From contig NZ_JOIZ01000019.1 of NCBI RefSeq assembly GCF_000721605.1, positions 62,001 through 126,000 on the forward strand: a DNA stretch of 64,000 nucleotides, in the 5' to 3' direction. Below, piece by piece: positions 24,879 through 33,336 of this stretch (position 1 is the first letter of the stretch; each line of letters opens with the position of its first letter). Origin of the DNA: Streptomyces sp. NRRL S-37 (GTDB lineage: Bacteria; Actinomycetota; Actinomycetes; Streptomycetales; Streptomycetaceae). A program made the translations under genes and the position numbers. The notes below the pieces were generated by a model. It saw only the letters and a list, made by a program, of their open reading frames with translations, had not been told where the DNA came from and searched no databases.

Positions 24879-27143
24879 GTGTCCCGCACCGCCCTTCGTA
24901 TCTGCCCCCTGTGCGAGGCCACCTGCGGCCTGACGCTCACCATCGACGACGGCCGCGTCACCGGCGCCCGCGGCGACCGCGACGACGTGTTCAGCAAGGG
25001 CTTCATCTGCCCCAAGGGCGCCGCCTTCGGGGCCGTCGACTCCGACCCCGACCGGCTGCGCGCCCCGCTCGTCCGCGTCGACGGGGAACTGCGCGAGGCC
25101 ACCTGGGCGGAGGCGTTCGACGCCGTGGCCGCCGGGATACGGCCCGTCGTCGAGCGGTACGGACCGCACGCCGTCGGCATCGTCCTGGGCAACCCCAACG
25201 TCCACACCGTGGCCGGCGCCCTCTACCCGCCCGTGCTCATCGCCGGGCTCGGCACCCGCAGCCTGTTCACCGCCTCCACGGTCGACCAGATGCCCAAGCA
25301 CGTCGCCTGCGGACTGCTCTTCGGCGACGCGAACGCCATCCCCGTACCCGACCTCGACCGCACCGACCACCTGCTGCTCATCGGCGCCAACCCCCTGGAG
25401 TCCAACGGCAGCCTGTGCACCGCCCCCGACTTCCCCGGCCGGCTCAAGGCGCTCAAGGCCCGCGGCGGCACCCTCACCGTCGTCGACCCGCGCCGCACCC
25501 GCACCGCCCGCCTCGCCGACCGGCACCTCGCCGTCCGCCCCGGCACCGACGCGCTGCTGCTCGCGGCACTGGCGCACACCCTGTTCGACGAGGGCCTGGC
25601 CGACCCCGGGGAACTGGCACCGCACCTGACGGGGCTCGACGAACTCGAAGCGGCGCTGCGCGACTTCACCCCCGAGGCCGTGGCCCCCGCCTGCGACGTC
25701 GACGCCGCCACCCTGCGCACCCTCGCCCGGGAACTCGCCGCCGCCCCCACCGCCGCCGTCTACGCCCGCATCGGGAGCTGCACCGTCCCGCACGGCACCC
25801 TCGCCAGCTGGCTCGTCGACGTCCTCAACATCCTCACCGGCAACCTCGACCGGCCCGGCGGCGCCCTCTTCCCGCAGGCCGCCACCGACAGGACCCCGCG
25901 CCCCGCCGGACCCGGCCGCGGCTTCGCCCTCGGGCGCTGGCACTCCCGGGTGAGCCGGCACCCCGAGGCCAAGGGCGAACTGCCGCTGTCCGCCCTCGCC
26001 GAGGAGATCGACACCCCCACCGACGACGGCGAGCCGATCCGCGCGCTCGTCGCCGTCGCCGCCAACCCGGTGCTCTCCGCCCCGGACGGCGACCGGCTCG
26101 ACAAGGCGCTCGGCTCACTCGACTTCATGGTCAGCGTCGACCCGTACCTCAACGAGACCTCACGCCACGCCGACGTCGTCCTGCCGCCGCCCCCGCCCGC
26201 GCAGAGCCCGCACCACGACTTCGCCTTCAACACCCTCGCCGTGCGCAACCAGGTCCGCTACACCCGCCCCGCCGTCCCCCTGGAGCCCGGCCGGATGGCC
26301 GAGACCGAGATCCTGGCCCGGCTGATCCTCGCCGCGACCGGCACGCACGGCGCCGACCCCGGCGCCGTCGACGCCCTGGTGACCGACCAGACCCTCGCCA
26401 AGGCGGTCCGGGAGCCGCACTCCCCGGTCCACGGCCGCGACCCCAAGGAGCTCGCCGCCCTGCTCACCGGCGAGAACGGCCCCGAACGGCGCCTCGACAT
26501 GATGCTGCGCCTCGGCCCGTACGGCGACGGCTTCGGCGCCGACCCCGACGGGCTCACCCTGGAGAAACTCCTCGCCCACCCGCACGGCATCGACCTCGGC
26601 CCCCTGCGCCCGCGGCTGCCCCGGCCGCTGAAGACCCGCAGCGGCACGGTGGAGCTGCTCCCGGAACCGATCGCCGCCGACCTCCCCCGGCTGCGCGCCG
26701 CCCTCGGCGAACGCCCCGCCGGACTCGTCCTCGTCGGCCGCCGCCACCTGCGCTCCAACAACAGCTGGATGCACAACGTGCCCGCCCTCACCGGCGGCTC
26801 CAACCGCTGCACCCTGCACCTCCACCCCGAGGACGCCGCACGCCTCGGCGTACGGGACGGACAGCCGGTACGCGTCAAGGGCGCCGGGGGAGAGGTGACC
26901 GCGCCCGCCGAGGTCACCGACGTCGTACGTCCGGGGGTGGTGAGCCTGCCGCACGGCTGGGGGCACGACCGGCCCGGCACCCGCACGCGGCACGCCGCCG
27001 CCGACCCCGGCGCCAACGTCAACCAGCTCCTCGACGGCAGCCTCCTCGACCCGCTGTCGGGCAACGCCGTCCTCAACGGCATCCCCGTCGAGGTGGCCCC
27101 GCTGGACGCCGCCGTGACCGAAACGTTCCGCGCTCTGACCTGA
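24879..27143 (+). CDS. Molybdopterin-dependent oxidoreductase with [4Fe-4S] site, 754 aa
   Basis: Cys9, Cys12, Cys16 and Cys44 (CPLCEATC then FICPKG) are the N-terminal iron-sulfur ligands of the DMSO reductase family. The middle holds LLLIGANPLESNGSL and VDPRRTRTARLADRHLAVRPGTDALL, and the C-terminal molydop-binding domain has HPEDAARLGVRDGQPVRVKG. No Tat signal, so cytosolic. No partner subunit is adjacent, so it probably acts alone, as assimilatory nitrate-type or formate-type enzymes do. Start GTG 24879 has GGGAGG in front of it; the upstream ATG at 24813 lies in the operator. Confidence 0.88.
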   Translation: MSRTALRICPLCEATCGLTLTIDDGRVTGARGDRDDVFSKGFICPKGAAFGAVDSDPDRLRAPLVRVDGELREATWAEAFDAVAAGIRPVVERYGPHAVGIVLGNPNVHTVAGALYPPVLIAGLGTRSLFTASTVDQMPKHVACGLLFGDANAIPVPDLDRTDHLLLIGANPLESNGSLCTAPDFPGRLKALKARGGTLTVVDPRRTRTARLADRHLAVRPGTDALLLAALAHTLFDEGLADPGELAPHLTGLDELEAALRDFTPEAVAPACDVDAATLRTLARELAAAPTAAVYARIGSCTVPHGTLASWLVDVLNILTGNLDRPGGALFPQAATDRTPRPAGPGRGFALGRWHSRVSRHPEAKGELPLSALAEEIDTPTDDGEPIRALVAVAANPVLSAPDGDRLDKALGSLDFMVSVDPYLNETSRHADVVLPPPPPAQSPHHDFAFNTLAVRNQVRYTRPAVPLEPGRMAETEILARLILAATGTHGADPGAVDALVTDQTLAKAVREPHSPVHGRDPKELAALLTGENGPERRLDMMLRLGPYGDGFGADPDGLTLEKLLAHPHGIDLGPLRPRLPRPLKTRSGTVELLPEPIAADLPRLRAALGERPAGLVLVGRRHLRSNNSWMHNVPALTGGSNRCTLHLHPEDAARLGVRDGQPVRVKGAGGEVTAPAEVTDVVRPGVVSLPHGWGHDRPGTRTRHAAADPGANVNQLLDGSLLDPLSGNAVLNGIPVEVAPLDAAVTETFRALT

Positions 27144-27192
27144 GCAAAGCTGTGACCTGGGGTTTTGCGCTTATTGCTCGCAGGTCAACGTC

Positions 27193-27222
27193 TTGTTAAC
27201 GCCGCTTTACGGAACCTAACGT
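27193..27222 (+). promoter_or_regulatory. Promoter of the citrate transporter gene
   Basis: TTGTTA (27193-27198), 18-base spacer, TAACGT (27217-27222). The -10 lies inside CCTAACGT (27215-27222), which pairs with ACGTTAGG (27260-27267) as an inverted repeat of 8-base arms separated by 37 bases; this could be a split operator. Confidence 0.45.
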
Positions 27223-27276
27223 CGACGCACCGCCGGCCCTGGTGGGAGTTCAAGGGCGAACGTTAGGTGTCCACTC

Positions 27277-28686
27277 ATGCTGACCATCCTCGGCTTCGTC
27301 ATGATCGCGACCTTCCTGGTCCTGATCATGCTGAAGAAGATGTCGCCGATCGCGGCGCTCGTGCTGATCCCCGCGCTGTTCTGCGTGTTCGTCGGCAAGG
27401 GCGCCCACCTCGGTGACTACGTCATCGACGGCGTGTCCAGCCTCGCGCCCACCGCGGCGATGCTCATGTTCGCGATCGTCTACTTCGGTGTGATGATCGA
27501 CGTCGGGCTCTTCGACCCGATCGTCCGCGGCATCCTCCGCTTCTGCAAGGCGGACCCGATGCGGATCGTCGTCGGCACCGCACTGCTCGCCGCGATCGTG
27601 TCCCTGGACGGCGACGGCTCCACCACCTTCATGATCACCGTCTCGGCGATGTATCCGCTGTACAAGCGCCTGAAGATGAGCCTGGTCGTGATGACCGGCG
27701 TCGCCGCCATGGCCAACGGCGTGATGAACACCCTCCCCTGGGGCGGCCCCACGGCCCGCGCGGCGACCGCGCTCAAGCTCGACGCCGGCGACATCTTCGT
27801 CCCGATGATCCCCGCCCTGCTGGTCGGCCTGCTGGGCGTCGTCGTCCTCGCCTACGTGCTCGGTCTGCGCGAGCGCAGGCGGCTGGGCGTGCTGACGCTG
27901 GACGAGGCGCTGGTGAAGGAGAACGCCGAGGAGACGGAGACGGTCCTCGTCGGCGCGGGCGGCGGCTCCGGTTCCGGTTCCGGTTCGGGGAAGCACACCA
28001 CCGCGACCGGTGGTACCGACGCCGACGCGGAGGACGACGACGACTTCCAGGGCCTCGACCCGAACCGCCCCACCCTGCGCCCCAGGCTGTACTGGTTCAA
28101 CGCGCTGCTCACGGTCGCCCTGCTCACCTCCATGATCATGGAGTTGCTGCCGATCCCGGTGCTGTTCCTGCTCGGCGCCGCCCTCGCGCTCTCCGTCAAC
28201 TTCCCGCACATCCCCGACCAGAAGGCCCGGCTCGCGGCCCACGCCGACAACGTCCTCAACGTCTCCGGCATGGTCTTCGCCGCCGCCGTCTTCACCGGCG
28301 TCCTCCAGGGCACCGGCATGGTCGACCACATGGCCGAGTGGATGGTGGACGTCATCCCCGAGGGCATGGGCCCGCACATGGCCCTGGTCACCGGCGTGCT
28401 CAGCCTGCCCCTCACCTACTTCATGTCCAACGACGGCTTCTACTTCGGCGTCCTGCCCGTCCTCGCCGAAGCCGGCGCCGCGCACGGCGTCTCCCCGCTG
28501 GAGATGGCCCGCGCCTCCCTCGTCGGCCAGCCGCTGCACATGTCCAGCCCGCTCGTCCCCGCCGTGTACGTCCTGGTCGGCATGGCCAAGGTCGAGTTCG
28601 GCGACCACACCCGGTTCGTGGTGAAGTGGGCGGCCCTGATCTGCCTGCTGATCCTCGCGGCCGGAATCCTGTTCGGCATCATCTGA
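27277..28686 (+). CDS. CitMHS-family citrate-metal transporter, 469 aa
   Basis: About 11 membrane helices; SLDGDGSTTFMITVSAMYPLYKRL and NGVMNTLPWGGPTARAATAL are diagnostic for CitMHS carriers, which take up citrate complexed with Mg or Ca with protons. A long cytoplasmic loop at about 225-265 holds a Gly/Ser linker (GGGSGSGSGSG) and an acidic run, which is unusual and probably a flexible spacer between two halves. It resembles S. coelicolor CitSc from memory. A promoter with inverted repeat lies upstream. Confidence 0.9.
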   Translation: MLTILGFVMIATFLVLIMLKKMSPIAALVLIPALFCVFVGKGAHLGDYVIDGVSSLAPTAAMLMFAIVYFGVMIDVGLFDPIVRGILRFCKADPMRIVVGTALLAAIVSLDGDGSTTFMITVSAMYPLYKRLKMSLVVMTGVAAMANGVMNTLPWGGPTARAATALKLDAGDIFVPMIPALLVGLLGVVVLAYVLGLRERRRLGVLTLDEALVKENAEETETVLVGAGGGSGSGSGSGKHTTATGGTDADAEDDDDFQGLDPNRPTLRPRLYWFNALLTVALLTSMIMELLPIPVLFLLGAALALSVNFPHIPDQKARLAAHADNVLNVSGMVFAAAVFTGVLQGTGMVDHMAEWMVDVIPEGMGPHMALVTGVLSLPLTYFMSNDGFYFGVLPVLAEAGAAHGVSPLEMARASLVGQPLHMSSPLVPAVYVLVGMAKVEFGDHTRFVVKWAALICLLILAAGILFGII

Positions 28687-28725
28687 ACCGGACACCCGGA
28701 CCACTCTGTCAGGAAGGACCCGATC

Positions 28726-29955
28726 ATGGCGCCCGGCGGGAACCGCGGCTGGCTGCTCCGCCTCGTCATCGCCTTCGGCTTCGCGCAGGGGGCGGTGTCG
28801 ATGGCCCGGCCCGCCGTCTCCTACCGGGCGCTCGCGCTGGGCGCGGACGAGCGGGCGGTCGGTGTGATCGCGGGCGTGTACGCGCTGCTGCCGCTGTTCG
28901 CCGCCGTACCGCTCGGCCGGCGCACCGACCACGGCCGCTGCGCGCCCCTGCTCCCGGCCGGCGTGGTGCTCATCTCCGGCGGCTGCGCGCTGAGCGGCCT
29001 CGCCGGATCGCTGGGGACGATGGCCCTGTGGAGCGGGGTGATGGGCCTCGGCCACCTCTGCTTCGTCATCGGCGCGCAGTCCCTCGTCGCCCGTCAGTCC
29101 GCGCCGCACGAACAGGACCGCAACTTCGGCCACTTCACCATCGGCGCCTCGCTCGGCCAGCTGGTCGGCCCCATCGCGGCGGGCGCGCTGATCGGCGCGG
29201 ACATGGCCCGGACCAGCGCGCTCGCCCTGCTGGCGGCGGGAGCGGGCGGCGCCGTCGCGCTCACCTCGCTGTGGCGCATAGAGCGGCCCGGGGACCTGAA
29301 ACCCCGTACGGGGCAGGGCGCACGGGTGCCCGTACGAGGCATCCTGCGCGCCCGTGGCGTCCCCGCGGGCATCCTCATCAGCCTGGCCGTGCTGTCCGCG
29401 ACCGACATCCTCACCGCCTACCTCCCGGTGGTCGGCGAGCACCGGGGCATCGACCCGGCCGTCATCGGCCTGCTGCTCAGCCTCCGCGCGGCGGCCACCA
29501 TCGCCTGCCGGCTGGTCCTCACCCCGCTGCTGCGCCTGCTCGGCCGCACGGTGCTGCTGACGGTGACCTGCCTGCTGGCGGCACTGCTGTGCGCGGGCCT
29601 CGCGCTGCCGCTGCCGGTCTGGGCGCTGGCCCTGGTCCTGGCCGTCCTCGGCTTCTGCCTGGGCGTCGGTCAGCCGCTGTCCATGACGACGGTCGTCCAG
29701 GCCGCCCCCGCCGAGGCCCGCTCCACCGCCCTCGCCCTGCGCCTCACCGGCAACCGCCTGGGCCAGGTCGCCGCGCCCGCGGCGGCGGGCCTGATCGCGG
29801 GGGTCGCGGGCGTGGCGGCCCCGTTCGTGATGCTGGGCGCGCTGCTGTTCCTGGCTTCGGGCGTCGCCCTGCGCACCCCGTCCCGGCCGGCGGAGGACCC
29901 GCCGTCCCCCCGGAAGGACACCGGGGCCCGCCCCCGGCGCCGTACGGCTCGCTAG
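28726..29955 (+). CDS. MFS transporter, 409 aa
   Basis: Twelve membrane helices in two halves, with PLGRRTDHGR (MFS loop 2-3 motif) and RKLAPRTGQGARVP-like central loop. There is no clear sugar-specific motif; DHA/ACS-type drug or small-metabolite exporters are the nearest likeness. AGGAAGG seven bases before the ATG. It is 39 bases after the citrate transporter stop on the same strand, so co-transcription is possible. Confidence 0.82.
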   Translation: MAPGGNRGWLLRLVIAFGFAQGAVSMARPAVSYRALALGADERAVGVIAGVYALLPLFAAVPLGRRTDHGRCAPLLPAGVVLISGGCALSGLAGSLGTMALWSGVMGLGHLCFVIGAQSLVARQSAPHEQDRNFGHFTIGASLGQLVGPIAAGALIGADMARTSALALLAAGAGGAVALTSLWRIERPGDLKPRTGQGARVPVRGILRARGVPAGILISLAVLSATDILTAYLPVVGEHRGIDPAVIGLLLSLRAAATIACRLVLTPLLRLLGRTVLLTVTCLLAALLCAGLALPLPVWALALVLAVLGFCLGVGQPLSMTTVVQAAPAEARSTALALRLTGNRLGQVAAPAAAGLIAGVAGVAAPFVMLGALLFLASGVALRTPSRPAEDPPSPRKDTGARPRRRTAR

Positions 29956-30066
29956 CCGGTGCCCGGCGGGCGCGTCCGCACTGGCAGGATGGCGCGATCG
30001 CACATGCCGCCCATCGAGAGGCGGGCCCGTGCGCACATGTGCCGTGCACACACAGAGGGGGACCAC

Positions 30067-30264
30067 ATGTTTCTGCTCGTCCTGTCCGTTGTCCTCGTTC
30101 TCGTCGTCGGAGGATGCGTCTGCGTCGTCTGGGCGACCCGGGGCGGTCCGCGCTGGGTCCGCGGAGTGGCGAGGGCGACCCTGGCGGCGGGCGAACTGCT
30201 CCGGTCGAGCCGTTCGAGCGGCCGCTCGGGAAGCGGCGACGACGGGAGCAGTGGAGACGACTGA
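30067..30264 (+). CDS. Small single-pass membrane protein, 65 aa
   Basis: One helix (residues 1-24, FLLVLSVVLVLVVGGCVCVVW), then a basic stretch and a Ser/Asp tail (SSRSSGRSGSGDDGSSGDD). GAGGGGG lies six bases before the ATG. Nothing is known of its role. The tail is unlike a folded domain. Confidence 0.6.
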   Translation: MFLLVLSVVLVLVVGGCVCVVWATRGGPRWVRGVARATLAAGELLRSSRSSGRSGSGDDGSSGDD

Positions 30265-30293
30265 CGCGGAACACCGGTCACCCCGGAGGGCCA

Positions 30294-30318
30294 GGACGTC
30301 CGCTGAATCCGGACGTCC
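30294..30318 (+). terminator. Possible terminator after the small membrane protein
   Basis: Two copies of the self-complementary GGACGTCC (30294-30301 and 30311-30318) can pair as a stem with a 9-base loop, followed by GCTTTCTC. Confidence 0.35.
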
Positions 30319-30404
30319 GCTTTCTCACCTGCTGGACCGGAGCGCCCCGATCCCGCCCGGCATCTTCCCCCGGCCGCTACTTTCCGTTAGCTTCCGTGAC
30401 CCAT

Positions 30405-30431
30405 ACGCCCCGTGCGACCCGTGCGGGGCGT
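30405..30431 (+). promoter_or_regulatory. Hairpin in the leader of the sugar ABC ATPase gene
   Basis: ACGCCCCG (30405-30412) pairs with CGGGGCGT (30424-30431). It lies about 50 bases before the start codon, so it would be in the 5' leader or operator. No regulator is assigned. Confidence 0.3.
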
Positions 30432-30479
30432 TCCGAACGCGGAGCGCCAGCGCCCAGATCCGCCCCCGGGGGCACCCTC

Positions 30480-31820
30480 ATGACACGCGCCATCTCCCTG
30501 CACGACGTGAGCAAGGCATACACGCGAGACGTCCGCGTGGTGGACCGGCTGTCGCTGGACATCGCGCCCGGTGAGTTCCTCGTCCTGCTCGGCCCCTCCG
30601 GCTGCGGCAAGTCCACCGTGCTCCGGATGATCGCCGGACTGGAGGAGATCGACGAGGGCCGGCTGTTCCTCGACGGCGAGTACGGCAACGAACTGCCGCC
30701 CTCCGACCGGGACATGGCGATGGTGTTCCAGAACTTCGCCCTGTACCCGAGCATGACCGGCCGCGACAACATCGGCTTCCCGCTCCGCATCGAGTCCCCC
30801 GGCGCCGACCCGGCCCCGCGCGTGGACGCCACCGCCCGCATGCTCGGCATCGAGGACCTCCTCGACCGCTTCCCCGCCCAGCTCTCCGGCGGGGAACGCC
30901 AGCGCGTCGCCATGGGCCGGGCCATCGCCCGTCACCCCTCCGCCTTCCTGATGGACGAGCCGCTGTCCAATCTCGACGCCAAGCTCCGCAACCGGCTGCG
31001 CGCCGAGATCTCCCAGCTCACCCGGGAGTTGGGCGTCACCACCGTCTACGTCACCCACGACCAGTCCGAGGCCATGTCGCTCGGCGATCGCGTCGCCGTG
31101 CTGCGTGGCGGCGTCCTCCAGCAGGTCGGCACCCCGCGCACCGTGTACGGGCTGCCGAGCAACGTCTTCGTCGCCGCGTTCGTCGGCACCCCGCGCATCA
31201 ATCTGCTGCGCGGCCTGGTGCGCGCCCCGCTCGACGGGGCGATGACCATCAGCCTCGGCAAGCAGTTCCTGCGGCTGCCCGAACCGCTCTCCCTGGACCA
31301 CCAGTTGCTGCGGGTGCAGCAGGGCCGCGAGGTCATCGTGGGCCTGCGCTCGGAGGCCGTACGGATCGCCAAGCCGTCCGCCGCGCGGACCGGCGAGGTG
31401 GCGCTCACCGGCCTGGTGGAGCACCTGGAGTTCCAGGGCCACGAGGTCCTCGTGCACTTCGACACCGGCTCCCGTCCCGCCGTCGTCCCCGACCTGGAGG
31501 CCCCGCGCCCGCGGCCCGAGCGCCCGGCCCGGCGCCGCCGCCGCGAGGGCACGGTCCTGCACCGGCTGCGGGAACGCGCCGGGGCGCTGCGCGCCGGCCC
31601 GGTGGCGACGCTGGACCGCTCCGGACGGCCGGACCAGGTCCCCGCCTCCGCCGAGCCCCGCGTCCCCGGCGACCTCATCGTCCGCACCACCCCCGACATC
31701 CGCCTCCGGCACGGCATGCAGGTGCCGCTCCTGGTCGACCTCGCCCATCTCTTCGTCTTCGACCAGCAGGGCGAGCGGATCTGCCCGAATCCGGCACGGC
31801 TGCCCGACCTGGAGGAGTGA
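30480..31820 (+). CDS. Sugar-type ABC transporter ATPase (MsiK/UgpC-like), 446 aa
   Basis: Walker A GPSGCGKS at about 37-44, Q-loop VFQNFALYP, signature LSGGERQRVAMGRA, Walker B FLMDEPLSNLD, H-loop VTHDQ. The C-terminal TOBE region has LRSEAVRIA but is interrupted by an Arg/Pro-rich insert (RPRPERPARRRRREG) which MsiK and UgpC do not usually have. No permease or binding protein lies nearby, so it may serve unlinked importers as MsiK does. Length is about 70 residues above MsiK because of the insert. Confidence 0.85.
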   Translation: MTRAISLHDVSKAYTRDVRVVDRLSLDIAPGEFLVLLGPSGCGKSTVLRMIAGLEEIDEGRLFLDGEYGNELPPSDRDMAMVFQNFALYPSMTGRDNIGFPLRIESPGADPAPRVDATARMLGIEDLLDRFPAQLSGGERQRVAMGRAIARHPSAFLMDEPLSNLDAKLRNRLRAEISQLTRELGVTTVYVTHDQSEAMSLGDRVAVLRGGVLQQVGTPRTVYGLPSNVFVAAFVGTPRINLLRGLVRAPLDGAMTISLGKQFLRLPEPLSLDHQLLRVQQGREVIVGLRSEAVRIAKPSAARTGEVALTGLVEHLEFQGHEVLVHFDTGSRPAVVPDLEAPRPRPERPARRRRREGTVLHRLRERAGALRAGPVATLDRSGRPDQVPASAEPRVPGDLIVRTTPDIRLRHGMQVPLLVDLAHLFVFDQQGERICPNPARLPDLEE

Positions 31821-31855
31821 AGTGACACGGTCGTGAGGAGACCTCTGGCGCGGGA

Positions 31856-31874
31856 AAACTAACATCGCTAGTTT
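31856..31874. promoter_or_regulatory. TetR-type operator (AAACTAGC class), copy 1
   Basis: AAACTAACATCGCTAGTTT is a 19-base inverted repeat (7 of 9 pairs) 57 bases upstream of the aldehyde dehydrogenase start. A near-identical element lies at 37051-37069 between the TetR gene at 36383 and an acyl-CoA dehydrogenase gene. Confidence 0.6.
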
Positions 31875-31931
31875 AGGAGCTCGCACGAACTGAGCGGTCG
31901 GACACCGACGCCCCGCCCCGGAGGAAGCGCG

Positions 31932-33320
31932 ATGAAGGCACACGACGGCATGTACATCGACGGCGCCTGGCGCCCCGCCGCCGGCCCGGACGTGATCGAG
32001 GTGGTGAACCCGGCCGACGAACAGGTGATCGCCACCGTCCCCGCGGGCACCGTGGAGGACGTCGACGCCGCCGTGCGCGCCGCCCGCGCCGCCCTCCCCG
32101 CCTGGGCCGCCACCCCGCCCGCCGAGCGCGCCGCCCGGCTGGCCGCGCTGCGGGACGTGCTCGTGGCCCGGCAGGACGAGATCGCCCGGACGGTGACCGC
32201 CGAACTCGGCTCACCCCTCAAGCTCTCGCAGGCGGTCCACGCGGGCGTGCCGATCGCCGTGGCCGGCTCGTACGCCGAGCTGGCGGCGACGTACGCCTTC
32301 GAGGAGAAGGCGGGCAACTCGACGGTGTTCCACGAGCCCGTCGGCGTGGTCGGCGCGATCACCCCCTGGAACTACCCGCTCCACCAGATCGTCGCCAAGA
32401 CCGCCCCCGCCCTCGCGGCCGGCTGCACCATCGTGGTCAAGCCCGCCGAGGACACCCCGCTGGTCGCCCGGCTGTTCGCCGAGGCCGTGCACGAGGCAGG
32501 GATCCCGGCGGGCGTGTTCAACCTCGTCACCGGTCTCGGCCCGGTGGCCGGGCAGGCCCTCGCCGAGCACCCGGGCGTCGACCTGGTCTCCTTCACCGGC
32601 TCCACCGCCGTCGGCCGCCGCATCGGCGCCATCGCCTCGGGCATGGTGAAGAAGGTCGCCCTGGAACTCGGCGGCAAGTCCGCCAACGTCATCCTGCCCA
32701 GCGCCGACCTGGCCCGCGCGGTCAACGTCGGCGTCGCCAACGTCATGTCCAACTCCGGCCAGACGTGCAGTGCCTGGACCCGCATGCTGGTCCACCACGA
32801 CCGGTACGACGAGGCCGTGGAGCTCGCCGCGGCCGCCGCCGCAAAGTACGGCGACCGCATCGGCCCGCTCGTCAACGCCAAGCAGCAAGAACGCGTACGC
32901 GGGTACATCGCCAAGGGTGTCGCCGAGGGCGCCCGGCTGGTCGCGGGCGGCCCCGACTCCCCGCACGAGAAGGGCTACCACGTCAGCCCCACGGTCTTCG
33001 CCGACGTCACCCCGGAAATGACCATCGCCCAGGAGGAGATCTTCGGCCCCGTCCTGTCGGTCCTGCGCTACGACGACGAGGACGACGCCCTGCGCATCGC
33101 CAACGGCACCGTCTACGGCCTGGCCGGCGCGGTCTGGGCCGGCGACGAGGCGGAGGCGGTGGCCTTCGCCCGCCGCATGGAGACCGGCCAGGTCGACATC
33201 AACGGCGGCCGCTTCAACCCACTGGCCCCCTTCGGCGGTTACAAGCAGTCCGGTGTGGGCCGCGAACTCGGCGCCCACGGCCTGACCGAGTACCTGCAGA
33301 CCAAGTCCCTCCAGTTCTAG
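31932..33320 (+). CDS. Aldehyde dehydrogenase (NAD(P)+), 462 aa
   Basis: Standard ALDH fold: PWNYPLHQIVAK, FTGSTAVGRRI nucleotide site, catalytic Glu245 (ELGGKS) and nucleophile Cys279 (NSGQTCSAWTR), and the C-terminal FGGYKQSGVGRELG. Oxidises an aldehyde to the acid in the cytosol. RBS GAGGAAG lies eight bases before the ATG. An alcohol dehydrogenase follows 16 bases after, so the two probably convert an alcohol to the acid in two steps; the substrate is not known. Confidence 0.92.
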   Translation: MKAHDGMYIDGAWRPAAGPDVIEVVNPADEQVIATVPAGTVEDVDAAVRAARAALPAWAATPPAERAARLAALRDVLVARQDEIARTVTAELGSPLKLSQAVHAGVPIAVAGSYAELAATYAFEEKAGNSTVFHEPVGVVGAITPWNYPLHQIVAKTAPALAAGCTIVVKPAEDTPLVARLFAEAVHEAGIPAGVFNLVTGLGPVAGQALAEHPGVDLVSFTGSTAVGRRIGAIASGMVKKVALELGGKSANVILPSADLARAVNVGVANVMSNSGQTCSAWTRMLVHHDRYDEAVELAAAAAAKYGDRIGPLVNAKQQERVRGYIAKGVAEGARLVAGGPDSPHEKGYHVSPTVFADVTPEMTIAQEEIFGPVLSVLRYDDEDDALRIANGTVYGLAGAVWAGDEAEAVAFARRMETGQVDINGGRFNPLAPFGGYKQSGVGRELGAHGLTEYLQTKSLQF

Positions 33321-33336
33321 GGGAGTCGAATCCACC

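Noticed and set aside
24911..27199. 762-codon frame on the plus strand inside the molybdopterin gene
   Set aside because: Arg/Pro-rich out-of-frame translation of a gene with all expected motifs in the other frame.
27250..30066. 938-codon frame on the minus strand
   Set aside because: It is antisense to the citrate transporter and MFS genes and its protein is a low-complexity Q/G/D/R/A mixture, as expected from the opposite strand of GC-rich genes.
28338..30479. Very long N-terminal extension of the sugar ABC ATPase frame
   Set aside because: The frame is open by chance through the MFS gene; the family-like protein begins at 30480.
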